This document shows positions 26,233-35,243 of a DNA stretch of 64,000 nt, piece after piece. The notes beneath the pieces are model-generated. The model ran no database searches. It had not been told where the DNA came from and saw nothing but the letters and a program-made list of their open reading frames with translations. The stretch is from Aquicoccus porphyridii (GTDB lineage Bacteria; Pseudomonadota; Alphaproteobacteria; Rhodobacterales; Rhodobacteraceae), in the NCBI RefSeq assembly GCF_008369105.1, contig NZ_VINQ01000003.1, positions 312,724 to 376,723 of the forward strand, written 5' to 3'. The position numbers were made by a program, and so were the translations under genes. Every line of letters starts with the position of its first letter. Positions within the stretch are counted from its first letter, which is position 1.

Positions 26233-26823
26233 ATGGGAATGCAACCCAGGCTGACAGTTGTCGTGGTGGAAGAGGATCGCGATCGGGCGACCGGGATCGT
26301 CGATGCTCTGAAAGAGAACGGCGATTGCGATGTCCATGTGATCGGAAACTACGCGAGTCTCGCACGCAAGATTGCCGCGCATTCCCCTGACATCGTTCTG
26401 ATCGACATCGACAACCCGACACGTGACATGATGGAGGAACTGACGCTGGCCTCCGGTCCGCTGGACAGGCCCGTGGCGATGTTCGTCTCTGGCGCGGCGG
26501 GCGGATTGGCACAGGCGGCGATCGAGGCGGGAGTGTCCGCATATGTTGTCGATGGCCTAGCGCCAGAACGCGTCAAACCCGTGATGAATACCGCAATCGC
26601 GCGTTTTTCCGTGCTGCGCCAGATGCGGCAGGAACTGGCCGAAACCCGCCGCGCGCTGGAAGAGCGAAAGGTGATCGACCGCGCGAAAGGGCTGTTGATG
26701 AAGGCCAAGGGCATTGATGAAGACGCGGCCTATGCGCTGTTGCGCAAAACGGCAATGGATCGGGGGCGCAAGGTCGCCGATGTGGCCGAGGCGCTGGTCA
26801 CGGCTGCGGGGCTCTTGGGATGA
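26233..26823 (+). CDS. nasT: Nitrate-responsive antiterminator NasT (ANTAR protein)
   Basis: A 196-residue two-domain protein: a pseudo-receiver (about residues 6-120, with IVLIDIDNPTRD at the usual phosphoacceptor strand) and an ANTAR RNA-binding domain (about 140-193; RALEERKVIDRAKGLLMKAKGIDEDAAYALLRK). In NasTS systems NasT binds a two-hairpin leader RNA and prevents termination when NasS releases it in nitrate. The start could be ATG 26233 or 26239. Its stop overlaps the nasS start (ATGA), fitting a 1:1 complex. Confidence 0.9.
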   Translation: MGMQPRLTVVVVEEDRDRATGIVDALKENGDCDVHVIGNYASLARKIAAHSPDIVLIDIDNPTRDMMEELTLASGPLDRPVAMFVSGAAGGLAQAAIEAGVSAYVVDGLAPERVKPVMNTAIARFSVLRQMRQELAETRRALEERKVIDRAKGLLMKAKGIDEDAAYALLRKTAMDRGRKVADVAEALVTAAGLLG

Positions 26824-27989
26824 GGCGCGTCACCATCCCCGTGGCATACATGCCGCTTATCGACGCCGCGCCGCTGATAATCGCGGAGGAAATGGGCTTT
26901 GCGAAGGCGGAAGCCATCGCGCTGGACCTGATCCCCGCGCCATCGTGGTCTTCCCTGAGAGACATGCTGGGCTTTGGGCGGGTGGATGCCGCGCATTTGC
27001 TCTCGGTTGTCCCGGTCGCAATGGGGCTTGGCCTGGGTAGCATGACCACCTCGCTTGCGGCGGTATCCGTCTTGTCCGTGAACGGCAATGTCATCGGCGT
27101 GGGCCGCCCTCTGGAAGACGCCCTTCGCGCCCAGGGCTTCAGGTTCGATTTCTCCGATGCCAAGGCCGCGGCACATGCCTTGCGGCGGAGCCGATCCGGC
27201 AAGCTGGTCTTCGGCGTGCCGTTTCCCTTCTCCATGCATGTGGAGCTTTTGCGCTATTGGGCCGAGCGCACGGATTTGGGCGTGGAGAATATCGAGATCC
27301 GCACCGTGCCGCCGCCGCTGATGGCCGACGCGCTGGAAGCGGGCGACATTGACGCCTTTTGCGTAGGCGAGCCCTGGGGCTCGGTCGCCGTGGATCGTGG
27401 CGTGGGGGCGCTGCTGCTGCCCGGTCGGGCGATCTGGCAGGGCGCACCGGAGAAAGTGCTGGCCACGCGGACCGACTGGGCGGAAACGGAGCCGGACCTC
27501 GTGGGGCGCCTGATCCGAGCCGTCTGGCACGCCAGTCGCTGGTTGGAAAAACCCGAAAGCCGGATCGCCGCTGCAGAGGTGCTCTCGCGCAAGGACTTTC
27601 TTGACTTGCCGCCGGAACTGATCGACCGCGCCTTGTCCGGCCGGTTGATCCTGTCGGGCCATGGGGAACAACGGAAGTGTGACGGCTTCGTGCGCTTTCA
27701 TGGCGCCGCAGCCAGCTTTCCGTGGCGCAGTCAGGCGAAATGGATGGCGCACAGGCTTGCGCAACATTACGATCTGGATGCGGACATCAAAGCAGGTGCG
27801 TCGGTCTTTCGAGCGGATCTGTACCGCCAGCACATGTCTCAGACGGATGCCGATTTGCCGGGTGCGTCGGAAAAACTGGAGGGGGCGATTCATCACCCCA
27901 CCGCCGTGGCGTCCAACCGGGGGCGGCTGAATCTGCTGCCGGACCGATTCTTTGATGGCGCGGTTTTCGACCCTGATGCGCTGGAATGA
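26820..27989 (+). CDS. nasS: Nitrate sensor NasS (NrtA-like, no signal peptide)
   Basis: A 389-residue protein of the NrtA/CmpA nitrate-binding family that lacks a signal peptide: it begins MRRVTIPVAYMPLIDAAPLIIAEEMGF. NasS is the cytoplasmic nitrate/nitrite sensor that holds NasT inactive without ligand. Shared landmarks with NrtA include GDIDAFCVGEPWGSVAV (about 178-194), also present in the transporter protein downstream as [17 protein letters not shown]. The ATG overlaps the nasT stop. The next gene, nrtA, follows a 255-base leader. Confidence 0.9.
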   Translation: MRRVTIPVAYMPLIDAAPLIIAEEMGFAKAEAIALDLIPAPSWSSLRDMLGFGRVDAAHLLSVVPVAMGLGLGSMTTSLAAVSVLSVNGNVIGVGRPLEDALRAQGFRFDFSDAKAAAHALRRSRSGKLVFGVPFPFSMHVELLRYWAERTDLGVENIEIRTVPPPLMADALEAGDIDAFCVGEPWGSVAVDRGVGALLLPGRAIWQGAPEKVLATRTDWAETEPDLVGRLIRAVWHASRWLEKPESRIAAAEVLSRKDFLDLPPELIDRALSGRLILSGHGEQRKCDGFVRFHGAAASFPWRSQAKWMAHRLAQHYDLDADIKAGASVFRADLYRQHMSQTDADLPGASEKLEGAIHHPTAVASNRGRLNLLPDRFFDGAVFDPDALE

Positions 27990-28244
27990 TGCTTTTCTGG
28001 GCAAATCCCTGCACCACCTGAGACAAGCCGACAGGATGTGACGGTTCTTCTGGCCCTGTTCGCTGCACTGCCGCATGATCGGGTAATCGACCTGCAACGA
28101 GGTGGGCCGAACCAAATTCTTCCCAATGACAGGGATATCCTGAGCAAGGTCGCTCGCTTTCCGTCAGCCGATGCTGGTGGACAGTGAACGGCCTTTTACG
28201 TTTGCCCGGTGTCTCCCCCCCCGGGCGTGTCGAAAGGACGAAAG
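27990..28244 (+). promoter_or_regulatory. Leader of the nrt-nir-nas operon
   Basis: A 255-base untranslated stretch between nasS and nrtA, the place where NasT would act. GCCCGG (28204-28209) and CCGGGC (28221-28226) form a 6-bp stem with an 11-base C-rich loop just before the nrtA ribosome binding site AAGGA (28234-28238). I could not draw a convincing double ANTAR hairpin by eye, and no T-run follows the stem. Confidence 0.45.
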
Positions 28245-29612
28245 ATGAAAAAGTTGCTGATCGGCCTTGCCGCCACCACTGCACTCGCCGGCCCGGGCTT
28301 CGCCCAACTGCTGGACCTGGAGAAGGATGAACTGACCTTCGGCTTCATCAAGCTCACCGACATGGCGCCGCTCGCGGTGGCCTATGAAAACGGCTACTTC
28401 CTCGACGAAGGCCTCTTCGTGACGCTGGAAGCGCAAGCCAACTGGAAGGTGCTGCTTGACGGAGTGATCGACGGACAGTTGGACGGCGCGCATATGCTTG
28501 CGGGGCAGCCGCTGGCCGCCACCATCGGTTTTGGCACCGAGGCGCATATCATCACGCCGTTTTCGATGGACCTGAACGGCAACGGCATCACGGTGTCCAA
28601 CGAGGTCTGGGAAAAGATGCTGCCCCATATCCCCAAGATGGAGGATGGCCGCCCGCAGCACCCGATTTCCGCCGAGGCGCTGGCACCGGTGGTCGAAGAG
28701 TTCAGGAACGAGGGCAAGCCCTTCAACATGGGCATGGTCTTCCCGGTGTCGACCCACAATTACGAGTTGCGCTACTGGTTGGCCGCCGGTGGTCTGCACC
28801 CCGGCTACTACAGCCAGGAGAACATATCTGGCCAGATCGGTGCGGATGTTTTCCTGTCGGTGACCCCGCCTCCGCAGATGCCGGCGACGTTGGAGGCCGG
28901 CACGATCAACGGCTATTGCGTGGGTGAGCCATGGAACCAGCAGGCCGTTTTCAAGGGTATCGGCGTGCCGGTCATCACCGATTATCAGTTGTGGAAGAAC
29001 AACCCCGAGAAGGTGTTCGGCATCACTGCCGAGTTCGCCGAGCAGTATCCCAACACCACGCTGGCGGTAACCAAGGCGCTGATCCGCGCGGCGATGTGGC
29101 TGGACGAGAACGACAATGCCAACCGCCCCGAAGCGGTCGAGATCCTGAGCCGGCCGGAATATGTGGGCGCGGATTACGAGGTGATCGCCAACTCGATGAC
29201 CGGATTCTTCGAATTCGAGAAGGGCGACAAGCGAGACATCCCCGACTTCAATGTCTTCTTCCGCTACAACGCGACCTATCCCTTCTACTCCGACGCGATC
29301 TGGTATCTGACCCAGATGCGCCGCTGGGGTCAGATCGCCGAACCCAAGCCGGACAGCTGGTATGAGGAGGTCGCCAAGTCTGTCTACAAGCCCGAAATCT
29401 ACCTCGAAGCGGCCCGGTTGCTGGTCGACGAGGGGTTGGCGAACGAGGCCGATTTCCCCTGGGAGAGCAATGGTTACAAGGCACCGACGCCCGCCGAAGA
29501 TATCATCGACGGCATCGCCTATGACGGCAAGACGCCCAACGCCTATCTCGAAAGCCTGCCAATCGGCCTGAAAAGCGATCAGGTCGTCGTGGGCACCGAA
29601 GTCAAGGGCTAA
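28245..29612 (+). CDS. nrtA: Nitrate ABC transporter substrate-binding protein NrtA
   Basis: A 455-residue periplasmic nitrate/nitrite-binding protein. The signal peptide [20 protein letters not shown] is followed by the binding lobes ([22 protein letters not shown] at the start). The shared [12 protein letters not shown] segment is at about residues 225-236. It delivers nitrate to the NrtB/ATPase complex in the inner membrane. ATG 28245 is chosen over the open frame from 28209 because it gives the signal peptide and follows AAGGA. A large hairpin separates it from nrtB. Confidence 0.93.
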   Translation: MKKLLIGLAATTALAGPGFAQLLDLEKDELTFGFIKLTDMAPLAVAYENGYFLDEGLFVTLEAQANWKVLLDGVIDGQLDGAHMLAGQPLAATIGFGTEAHIITPFSMDLNGNGITVSNEVWEKMLPHIPKMEDGRPQHPISAEALAPVVEEFRNEGKPFNMGMVFPVSTHNYELRYWLAAGGLHPGYYSQENISGQIGADVFLSVTPPPQMPATLEAGTINGYCVGEPWNQQAVFKGIGVPVITDYQLWKNNPEKVFGITAEFAEQYPNTTLAVTKALIRAAMWLDENDNANRPEAVEILSRPEYVGADYEVIANSMTGFFEFEKGDKRDIPDFNVFFRYNATYPFYSDAIWYLTQMRRWGQIAEPKPDSWYEEVAKSVYKPEIYLEAARLLVDEGLANEADFPWESNGYKAPTPAEDIIDGIAYDGKTPNAYLESLPIGLKSDQVVVGTEVKG

Positions 29613-29621
29613 GCCGAACGC

Positions 29622-29684
29622 GGCCACCCATCTGCCCATGCGGGCATTTCGCGACGAAAGCCCGCACGGGCTTGATGGGCGGCC
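29622..29684 (+). promoter_or_regulatory. Intercistronic hairpin nrtA-nrtB
   Basis: The arm 29622-29645 pairs with 29660-29684 almost completely: GGCC-ACCCATC and GATGGGC-GGCC outside, CCCATGCGGGC and GCCCGCACGGG inside, with only a few mismatches around a 14-base loop. A stem this long just after nrtA could stabilise the nrtA message and lower expression of the downstream genes, as seen for other binding-protein operons. Confidence 0.6.
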
Positions 29685-29714
29685 ATTCCCAACCCCAAAT
29701 CGAGGACAGGTTTC

Positions 29715-30791
29715 ATGACCACCGTTGACCCGAATTTCGCCGAGTCCACCGACCGCGAAGCCCGGCGCGCGCAACTCTTCACCCGCATCAACACAGCCGA
29801 CAAGTGGTTCCAGGTGCTGGGCCTGGCGTGGCTGACGCCCATGCTCAAGGCCGCCGCAGGGGACAACCCGCGTGCGCAGTTGGGCGAAATCTGGCGCTTG
29901 TTGGCCGTGCCACTGTTGGCGATTGCCGCCTTCCTGATGCTCTGGGCTGTGCTGGCGCCCAAGGTGGAAACCTCGCTCGGCGCGATCCCCGGCCCCGGAC
30001 AAGTGTGGGAAGAGGCGGTGAACCTGCACGAGGACGCGCGGGCAAAGGTCGCCAAGCAAGTCGAGTTCGAGGCCAAGGTCAGCCAGTTGAACGAACGCCG
30101 GGTCGAGCAGGGCAAGGAACCGATCGACCGCGCCTATACCGGCGCGCCGACCTATTATCAGCAGATCTGGACCTCGATCCAGACGGTGTTCTTCGGGTTC
30201 CTTCTGGCCACCGTCGCGGCGGTGCCGCTGGGCATTCTCGCGGGGCTGTCGGCGACCGCCAATGCGGCGCTCAACCCGCTGATCCAGATCTTCAAACCGG
30301 TCTCGCCGCTGGCCTGGCTGCCCATCGTGACGATGATCGTGTCGGCGCTCGCGGCCACCGAGGGCGGATTGTTTCCGAAAAGCTTCATCGTCTCGGCGGT
30401 CACGGTCACGCTTTGCTCGCTCTGGCCAACGCTGATCAACACGTCGCTGGGTGTGGCGAGTATCGACAAGAATCTGGTGAATGTCTCCAAGGTGCTGAAG
30501 ATGAACACATGGACCAAGATCACCAAGCTGGTCCTGCCCTCGGCCCTGCCGTTGATCTTTACCGGGCTGAGACTGAGCCTCGGCGTGGGCTGGATGGTGC
30601 TGATCGCCGCCGAGATGCTGGCGCAGAACCCGGGCCTTGGCAAATTCGTCTGGGACGAGTTCCAGAACGGTTCGTCGTCCTCGCTCGCCAAGATCATGGT
30701 CGCGGTTTTGACCATCGGCATCATCGGCTTCCTGCTGGATCGCGTGATGTACGCGTTGCAGTCGCTCTTCACCTTCACGAACAACCGGTGA
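29715..30791 (+). CDS. nrtB: Nitrate ABC transporter permease NrtB
   Basis: A 358-residue inner-membrane permease of the NrtB/TauC group. A longer than usual N-terminal part (about 1-160) contains one membrane span (LLAVPLLAIAAFLMLWAVLAP) and a charged helix of about 50 residues before the conserved permease core. The core has the ATPase-coupling EAA loop in TKITKLVLPSALPLIFTGLR (about 260-280), then LGVGWMVLIAAEML. The gene is followed five bases later by the ATPase gene. The N-terminal extension is common in proteobacterial nitrate permeases. Confidence 0.9.
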   Translation: MTTVDPNFAESTDREARRAQLFTRINTADKWFQVLGLAWLTPMLKAAAGDNPRAQLGEIWRLLAVPLLAIAAFLMLWAVLAPKVETSLGAIPGPGQVWEEAVNLHEDARAKVAKQVEFEAKVSQLNERRVEQGKEPIDRAYTGAPTYYQQIWTSIQTVFFGFLLATVAAVPLGILAGLSATANAALNPLIQIFKPVSPLAWLPIVTMIVSALAATEGGLFPKSFIVSAVTVTLCSLWPTLINTSLGVASIDKNLVNVSKVLKMNTWTKITKLVLPSALPLIFTGLRLSLGVGWMVLIAAEMLAQNPGLGKFVWDEFQNGSSSSLAKIMVAVLTIGIIGFLLDRVMYALQSLFTFTNNR

Positions 30792-30796
30792 GCGCC

Positions 30797-32482
30797 ATGA
30801 GCATTCTCAAACTTGAAAATGTCAGCCAGAGTTTCGGCACAGGCACCCATGCCACCCATGTGCTGAAGGGCATCAACCTCGATGTGCAGGAGGGCGAGTT
30901 CCTTGTCCTGCTGGGTTTCTCCGGCACGGGGAAAACGACGCTGATCAACCTGCTGGCAGGGCTGGACCGCCCCACAAAGGGCAGTGTGACGTTCAAGGGC
31001 AAGCCCATCACCGAGCCAAGCCCGGAACGCGGCGTGATCTTTCAAAGCTATTCGCTGATGCCGTGGCTGACGGTGAACGGCAATGTGGGGTTGGCCGTGG
31101 ACACGGTGTTTCCGGGTCTGTCGAGAGCCGAGAAAGCCGCCAAGGTTGCGCATTACGTCGATATGGTCGGGCTGAAACACGCCGCGACACGCCGCCCGGC
31201 AGAGCTGTCGGGCGGGATGCGCCAGCGGGTCAACGTGGCGCGTGCCCTGGCGATGAATCCGGAGATGCTTCTGCTGGATGAGCCGCTCTCGGCGCTGGAC
31301 GCGCTGACCCGCGCCAATCTGGCCGACGAGATCGAGCGTATCTGGGAGGCCGACAAGAAGACCTGCGTCCTGATCACCAACGATGTGGACGAGGCGATCA
31401 TACTCGCCGACCGGATTATCGCCCTGAATCCCGACGGAACCTTGGGAGAGGAGTTCAACGTCGCCATTCCCCGTCCGCGCAAACGGATGGCGATGAACAC
31501 CAACGAAACGTTCAAGCGCCTGCGAGCCGACGTTACCAAATACCTGATGGATGTGGGGATCGAGGTCAAAGTCGAAGGAACCCGTGCCCTGCCCGATGTA
31601 ACCCCGATCCACAATGTGCCCGCCGCGGTGAAAGATGCGCAGCAGGGCCTGATCGTTGAGCGTTTCCTCGACTTTTCGCAACTCCACAAGGTGTATCCGA
31701 CGCCGAAAGGGCCGCTCACCGTGGTCGAGGATTTCGACCTCAAGATCGACCGGGGCGAGTTCATATCGCTTATCGGTCATTCGGGCTGCGGCAAATCCAC
31801 GGTGCTGACCATGGCCGCCGGTCTGAACGAGATTTCCAAGGGCGCGATCAAGCTCGATGGCCACCACGTCGAAGGCGCGGACCCGGAACGCGCCGTCGTG
31901 TTTCAGTCGCCCAACCTGTTCCCGTGGCTCTCGGCGCGGGAAAACTGCGCCATCGGGGTCGACAAGGTCTATCCCCGCGCGTCCCGGGCCGAACGGCAGG
32001 ATGTCGTCGAATATTACCTGGAGCGGGTGGGGCTTGCGGACGCGATGGACAAGCCCGCCAGCGACATGTCGAACGGGATGCAGCAGCGGGTGGGCATCGC
32101 GCGGGCCTTCGCCCTCTCGCCCAAGCTGCTGCTGCTGGACGAGCCTTTCGGGATGCTCGACAGCCTGACCCGATGGGAACTGCAGGAAGTCCTGATGGAG
32201 GTCTGGTCGCGCACCAAGGTTACCGCGATTTGCGTCACGCACGATGTGGACGAGGCGATCCTGCTGGCCGACCGCGTGGTGATGATGACGAACGGCCCGC
32301 AGGCCACCATCGGCAAGATCACCAAGGTCGATCTGTCCCGCCCACGCACCCGCAAGGCGCTGCTCTCGCATCCGGACTACTACGCCTACCGGCAGGACGT
32401 GCTCGATTTCCTTGAGAAATATGAACATGGCGCGAAACCCAAACCGACACCAGTGGCCCGCAAGGCCATCGCTGCGGAGTGA
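30797..32482 (+). CDS. Fused double ATPase of the nitrate ABC transporter (NrtC/NrtD-type)
   Basis: A 561-residue protein with two ATPase domains in tandem. Domain 1 (about 1-235): Walker A GFSGTGKTT from residue 40, signature LSGGM at 137-141, Walker B LLLDEP at 158-163, and asparagine N195 where the H-loop histidine is expected (VLITNDVDEA). Domain 2 (about 290-545): Walker A GHSGCGKST from 327, signature MSNGM at 424-428 in place of LSGGQ, Walker B LLLLDEP at 444-450, and a normal H-loop H482. The two deviations fall in the same composite ATP site. The stop is followed by nirB five bases later. Confidence 0.92.
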   Translation: MSILKLENVSQSFGTGTHATHVLKGINLDVQEGEFLVLLGFSGTGKTTLINLLAGLDRPTKGSVTFKGKPITEPSPERGVIFQSYSLMPWLTVNGNVGLAVDTVFPGLSRAEKAAKVAHYVDMVGLKHAATRRPAELSGGMRQRVNVARALAMNPEMLLLDEPLSALDALTRANLADEIERIWEADKKTCVLITNDVDEAIILADRIIALNPDGTLGEEFNVAIPRPRKRMAMNTNETFKRLRADVTKYLMDVGIEVKVEGTRALPDVTPIHNVPAAVKDAQQGLIVERFLDFSQLHKVYPTPKGPLTVVEDFDLKIDRGEFISLIGHSGCGKSTVLTMAAGLNEISKGAIKLDGHHVEGADPERAVVFQSPNLFPWLSARENCAIGVDKVYPRASRAERQDVVEYYLERVGLADAMDKPASDMSNGMQQRVGIARAFALSPKLLLLDEPFGMLDSLTRWELQEVLMEVWSRTKVTAICVTHDVDEAILLADRVVMMTNGPQATIGKITKVDLSRPRTRKALLSHPDYYAYRQDVLDFLEKYEHGAKPKPTPVARKAIAAE

Positions 32483-32487
32483 AAACC

Positions 32488-34917
32488 ATGACACAGAAAC
32501 TTGTTATCATCGGCGCGGGCATGGCCTCTGGCCGCGTGATCGAACAATTGGTCGAAACCTCGCCGGAAGCGTTCGACATCACGCTTTTCAACGCCGAACC
32601 GCGCGGCAATTACAACCGGATCATGCTGTCCCCGGTTCTGTCCGGCGAACAGACCTACGCCGACATCGTCACCCATGACGACGATTGGTACGCCGCCCAT
32701 GGCGTGACCTGTCGGTTTGGCGAGCATGTGGTGCGCCTCGATCCCGAGATGAAGCTCGTCGAAGGGCAGAACGGGTGTGCGCCATATGACAAGCTGATCA
32801 TTGCGACCGGCTCTGCGCCGTTCATCATTCCGGTGCCCGGCAAGGAGCTGCCCGGCGTGATCACCTACCGCGATCTGGACGACACCAACGCCATGATCGA
32901 GGCCGCCGACAAGGGCGGCGCGGCCGTGGTCATCGGTGGTGGCCTGCTGGGCCTCGAAGCCGCGGCCGGTTTGGCAGAGCGCGGCATGGACGTCACCGTG
33001 CTGCATCTGATGGGTCACCTGATGGAGCGGCAGCTGGATGAGGCCGCCGGGTATTTGCTGCGCAAGGATCTCGAGGGGCGGGGCATCACGATCCGCACCC
33101 AAGCGTCGACCAAGGCGATCATCGGGGACGGGCGCGTCGAAGCGGTGCTTCTGGAAAGCGGTGAAACGCTGCCGGCCGATCTGGTCGTCATGGCGGTCGG
33201 CATCCGGCCCGAAACGCGGTTGGCGACGGATGCCGGGCTGACCGTCGCGCGCGGCATCGACGTGAACGCGCAGATGCAGACATCGGACCCGGACATCTAT
33301 GCCGTTGGGGAATGCGTGGAATTCGACGGGCATCTCTTCGGTCTCGTCGCTCCGCTTTACGATCAAGCAAAGGTTTTGGCGCGCACCCTGCTGGGCGGGC
33401 GTGACGCCTTTGTCGTCAAGGACACGGCCACCAAGCTCAAGGTGACAGGCTGCAACCTGTTCAGCGCCGGCGACTTTGCCGACGGGCCGGGCCGCGAGGA
33501 TATCGTGCTCCGCGATCCGGCCAAGGGCATCTACAAGCGCCTCGTGATCGAGGAGGATCGCCTGGTTGGCGCCGTCATGTATGGCGACACCGCCGACGGA
33601 AACTGGTTCTTCCAGCTCATCAAGGACGGCACCGAAATCGACGAACTGCGCGAGACGCTGATCTTTGGTCCGGCCTTTCAGGGGAGCGCCACCGCGGACC
33701 CTCTCTCAGCCGTTGCAGCATTGCCGCGTGAGGCGGAAATCTGCGGCTGCAACGGCATCTGCAAGGGCACCATCGTGGACGCGATCAACGCCGGCGCGAC
33801 CGAACTGGGCGCGGTCAGGGCCACGACCAAGGCCAGCGCCTCCTGCGGCACCTGCACCGGGCTGGTTGAACAGCTGTTGCAAGTGACGCTGGGCGATGAC
33901 TTCGCCATGCCGACCGCGCAGCCGATCTGCGGCTGTTGCGATTTCACCCACGAGGACGTGCGGCGCCTGATCAAGTCGCAGGAACTGAAATCGCAGGAAG
34001 CGGTCTGGCAGGAACTGGGCTGGAAAACGCGCAATGGCTGCCATGTCTGCCGCCCGGCGGTGAACTTCTACCTGCTTGCCGACTGGCCGCTGGAATACCG
34101 GGATGACCCGCAAAGCCGCTTTGTCAACGAACGCAAGCACGCAAACATCCAGAAGGACGGCACCTTTTCCGTGGTGCCGCGCATGTGGGGCGGCATCACC
34201 AATCCGACCGAACTGCGCGCCATCGCCGATGCCGCCGAGAAATACGACGTGCCCACGGTCAAGGTCACGGGTGGGCAGCGGATCGACCTTCTGGGCGTGA
34301 AGGGCGAGGACCTGCCACATATCTGGGCCGATCTGAACCGCGCCGGGCTGGTCTCGGGTCATGCCTATTCAAAGGGGCTGCGCACGGTGAAGACCTGCGT
34401 GGGCACCGATCATTGCCGGTTCGGCACGCAGGACAGCACGGGCCTCGGCATCAAGCTGGAACAGATACTCTGGGGGGCCTGGACGCCGCACAAGGTCAAG
34501 CTGGGCGTCTCGGGCTGCCCGCGAAACTGCGCCGAGGCGACCTGCAAGGATGTGGGCATCGTCTGCGTCGACAGCGGCTATCAGGTCGGTGTCGCAGGCG
34601 CAGCGGGTATGGACGTGAAAGAGACCGAACGCCTGGTGGACGTCCCAACCGAGGCAGAGGCCATCGAATGGACGACCGCCTTTGTCCAGCTTTACCGCGA
34701 GAACGCCAGGTATCTCGACCGGCCCTACAAGTGGGTCGCCAAGGTGGGCCTCGACTGGGTCAGGGATCGGCTGGCGGATGCGGACGAACGGGCCCGCCTG
34801 GTCGCGGCGTTCGAGCTTTCTCAATCCATCTACCGCGTGGACCCTTGGGCAGAACACGCAAGACAGGCCGAACGCTTCCAGCCGCTGGCCGATCTGACAC
34901 TGGAGGCCGCGGAATGA
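32488..34917 (+). CDS. nirB: Assimilatory nitrite reductase large subunit NirB
   Basis: An 809-residue siroheme nitrite reductase that reduces nitrite to ammonium with NAD(P)H in the cytoplasm. Order of parts: FAD/NAD oxidoreductase (about 1-320, VIIGAGMASGRVIEQL at the start), two Bfd-type [2Fe-2S] regions (ICGCNGICKGTIVDAI with CGTCTGLVEQLL near 410-465; ICGCCDFTHEDVRRL with CHVCRP near 475-520), then the sulfite/nitrite reductase part with cysteine pairs TCVGTDHC and GCPRNCAEATC (about 635-685) for the 4Fe-4S-siroheme centre. All cofactor ligands appear intact. ATG 32488 follows the ATPase stop closely; a GTG at 32479 overlaps it. The nirD ATG overlaps the stop. Confidence 0.95.
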   Translation: MTQKLVIIGAGMASGRVIEQLVETSPEAFDITLFNAEPRGNYNRIMLSPVLSGEQTYADIVTHDDDWYAAHGVTCRFGEHVVRLDPEMKLVEGQNGCAPYDKLIIATGSAPFIIPVPGKELPGVITYRDLDDTNAMIEAADKGGAAVVIGGGLLGLEAAAGLAERGMDVTVLHLMGHLMERQLDEAAGYLLRKDLEGRGITIRTQASTKAIIGDGRVEAVLLESGETLPADLVVMAVGIRPETRLATDAGLTVARGIDVNAQMQTSDPDIYAVGECVEFDGHLFGLVAPLYDQAKVLARTLLGGRDAFVVKDTATKLKVTGCNLFSAGDFADGPGREDIVLRDPAKGIYKRLVIEEDRLVGAVMYGDTADGNWFFQLIKDGTEIDELRETLIFGPAFQGSATADPLSAVAALPREAEICGCNGICKGTIVDAINAGATELGAVRATTKASASCGTCTGLVEQLLQVTLGDDFAMPTAQPICGCCDFTHEDVRRLIKSQELKSQEAVWQELGWKTRNGCHVCRPAVNFYLLADWPLEYRDDPQSRFVNERKHANIQKDGTFSVVPRMWGGITNPTELRAIADAAEKYDVPTVKVTGGQRIDLLGVKGEDLPHIWADLNRAGLVSGHAYSKGLRTVKTCVGTDHCRFGTQDSTGLGIKLEQILWGAWTPHKVKLGVSGCPRNCAEATCKDVGIVCVDSGYQVGVAGAAGMDVKETERLVDVPTEAEAIEWTTAFVQLYRENARYLDRPYKWVAKVGLDWVRDRLADADERARLVAAFELSQSIYRVDPWAEHARQAERFQPLADLTLEAAE

Positions 34918-35243
34918 GCTGGATCGACATTTGCGGCACCGAAGACATCCCGCTGCGCGGCGCGCGAACGCTGAAAACCGCGCTGGGCTGCGTTGCCGTG
35001 TTCCGCACCGCCAAGGACGAGGTCTTTGCCGCTTCGAACACATGCCCGCACAAGGGCGGGCCGCTGTCCGAAGGCATCGTGCATGGCCAGTCCGTGACCT
35101 GCCCGTTGCACAACTGGGTGTTCGATCTGAACACCGGTCAGGCACAGGGCGAAGACGGCTCCATCGCCACCTTCCCGGTGCGGGTTGAGGCTGGCCGCGT
35201 GCTGATCGACGCCGCCAAGCTGCTGGCGCGGAGCGCCGCGTGA
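34914..35243 (+). CDS. nirD: Nitrite reductase small subunit NirD, Rieske type
   Basis: A 109-residue Rieske-fold protein. Unlike E. coli NirD, which lacks the cluster, it carries the full ligand set C44-P-H46 (TCPHKGG) and C63-P-L-H66 (TCPLHNW), so it probably binds a [2Fe-2S] centre. Its ATG overlaps the nirB stop (ATGA) and its own stop overlaps the nasA ATG, so translation of nirB, nirD and nasA is coupled. It should pair with NirB and may assist electron transfer. Confidence 0.92.
   Translation: MSWIDICGTEDIPLRGARTLKTALGCVAVFRTAKDEVFAASNTCPHKGGPLSEGIVHGQSVTCPLHNWVFDLNTGQAQGEDGSIATFPVRVEAGRVLIDAAKLLARSAA

Noticed and set aside
28164..32494. Two very long minus-strand frames (631 and 778 codons) over nrtA, nrtB and the ATPase gene
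   Set aside because: All three plus-strand genes carry full family motifs; the antisense frames have no recognisable domain or start signal.
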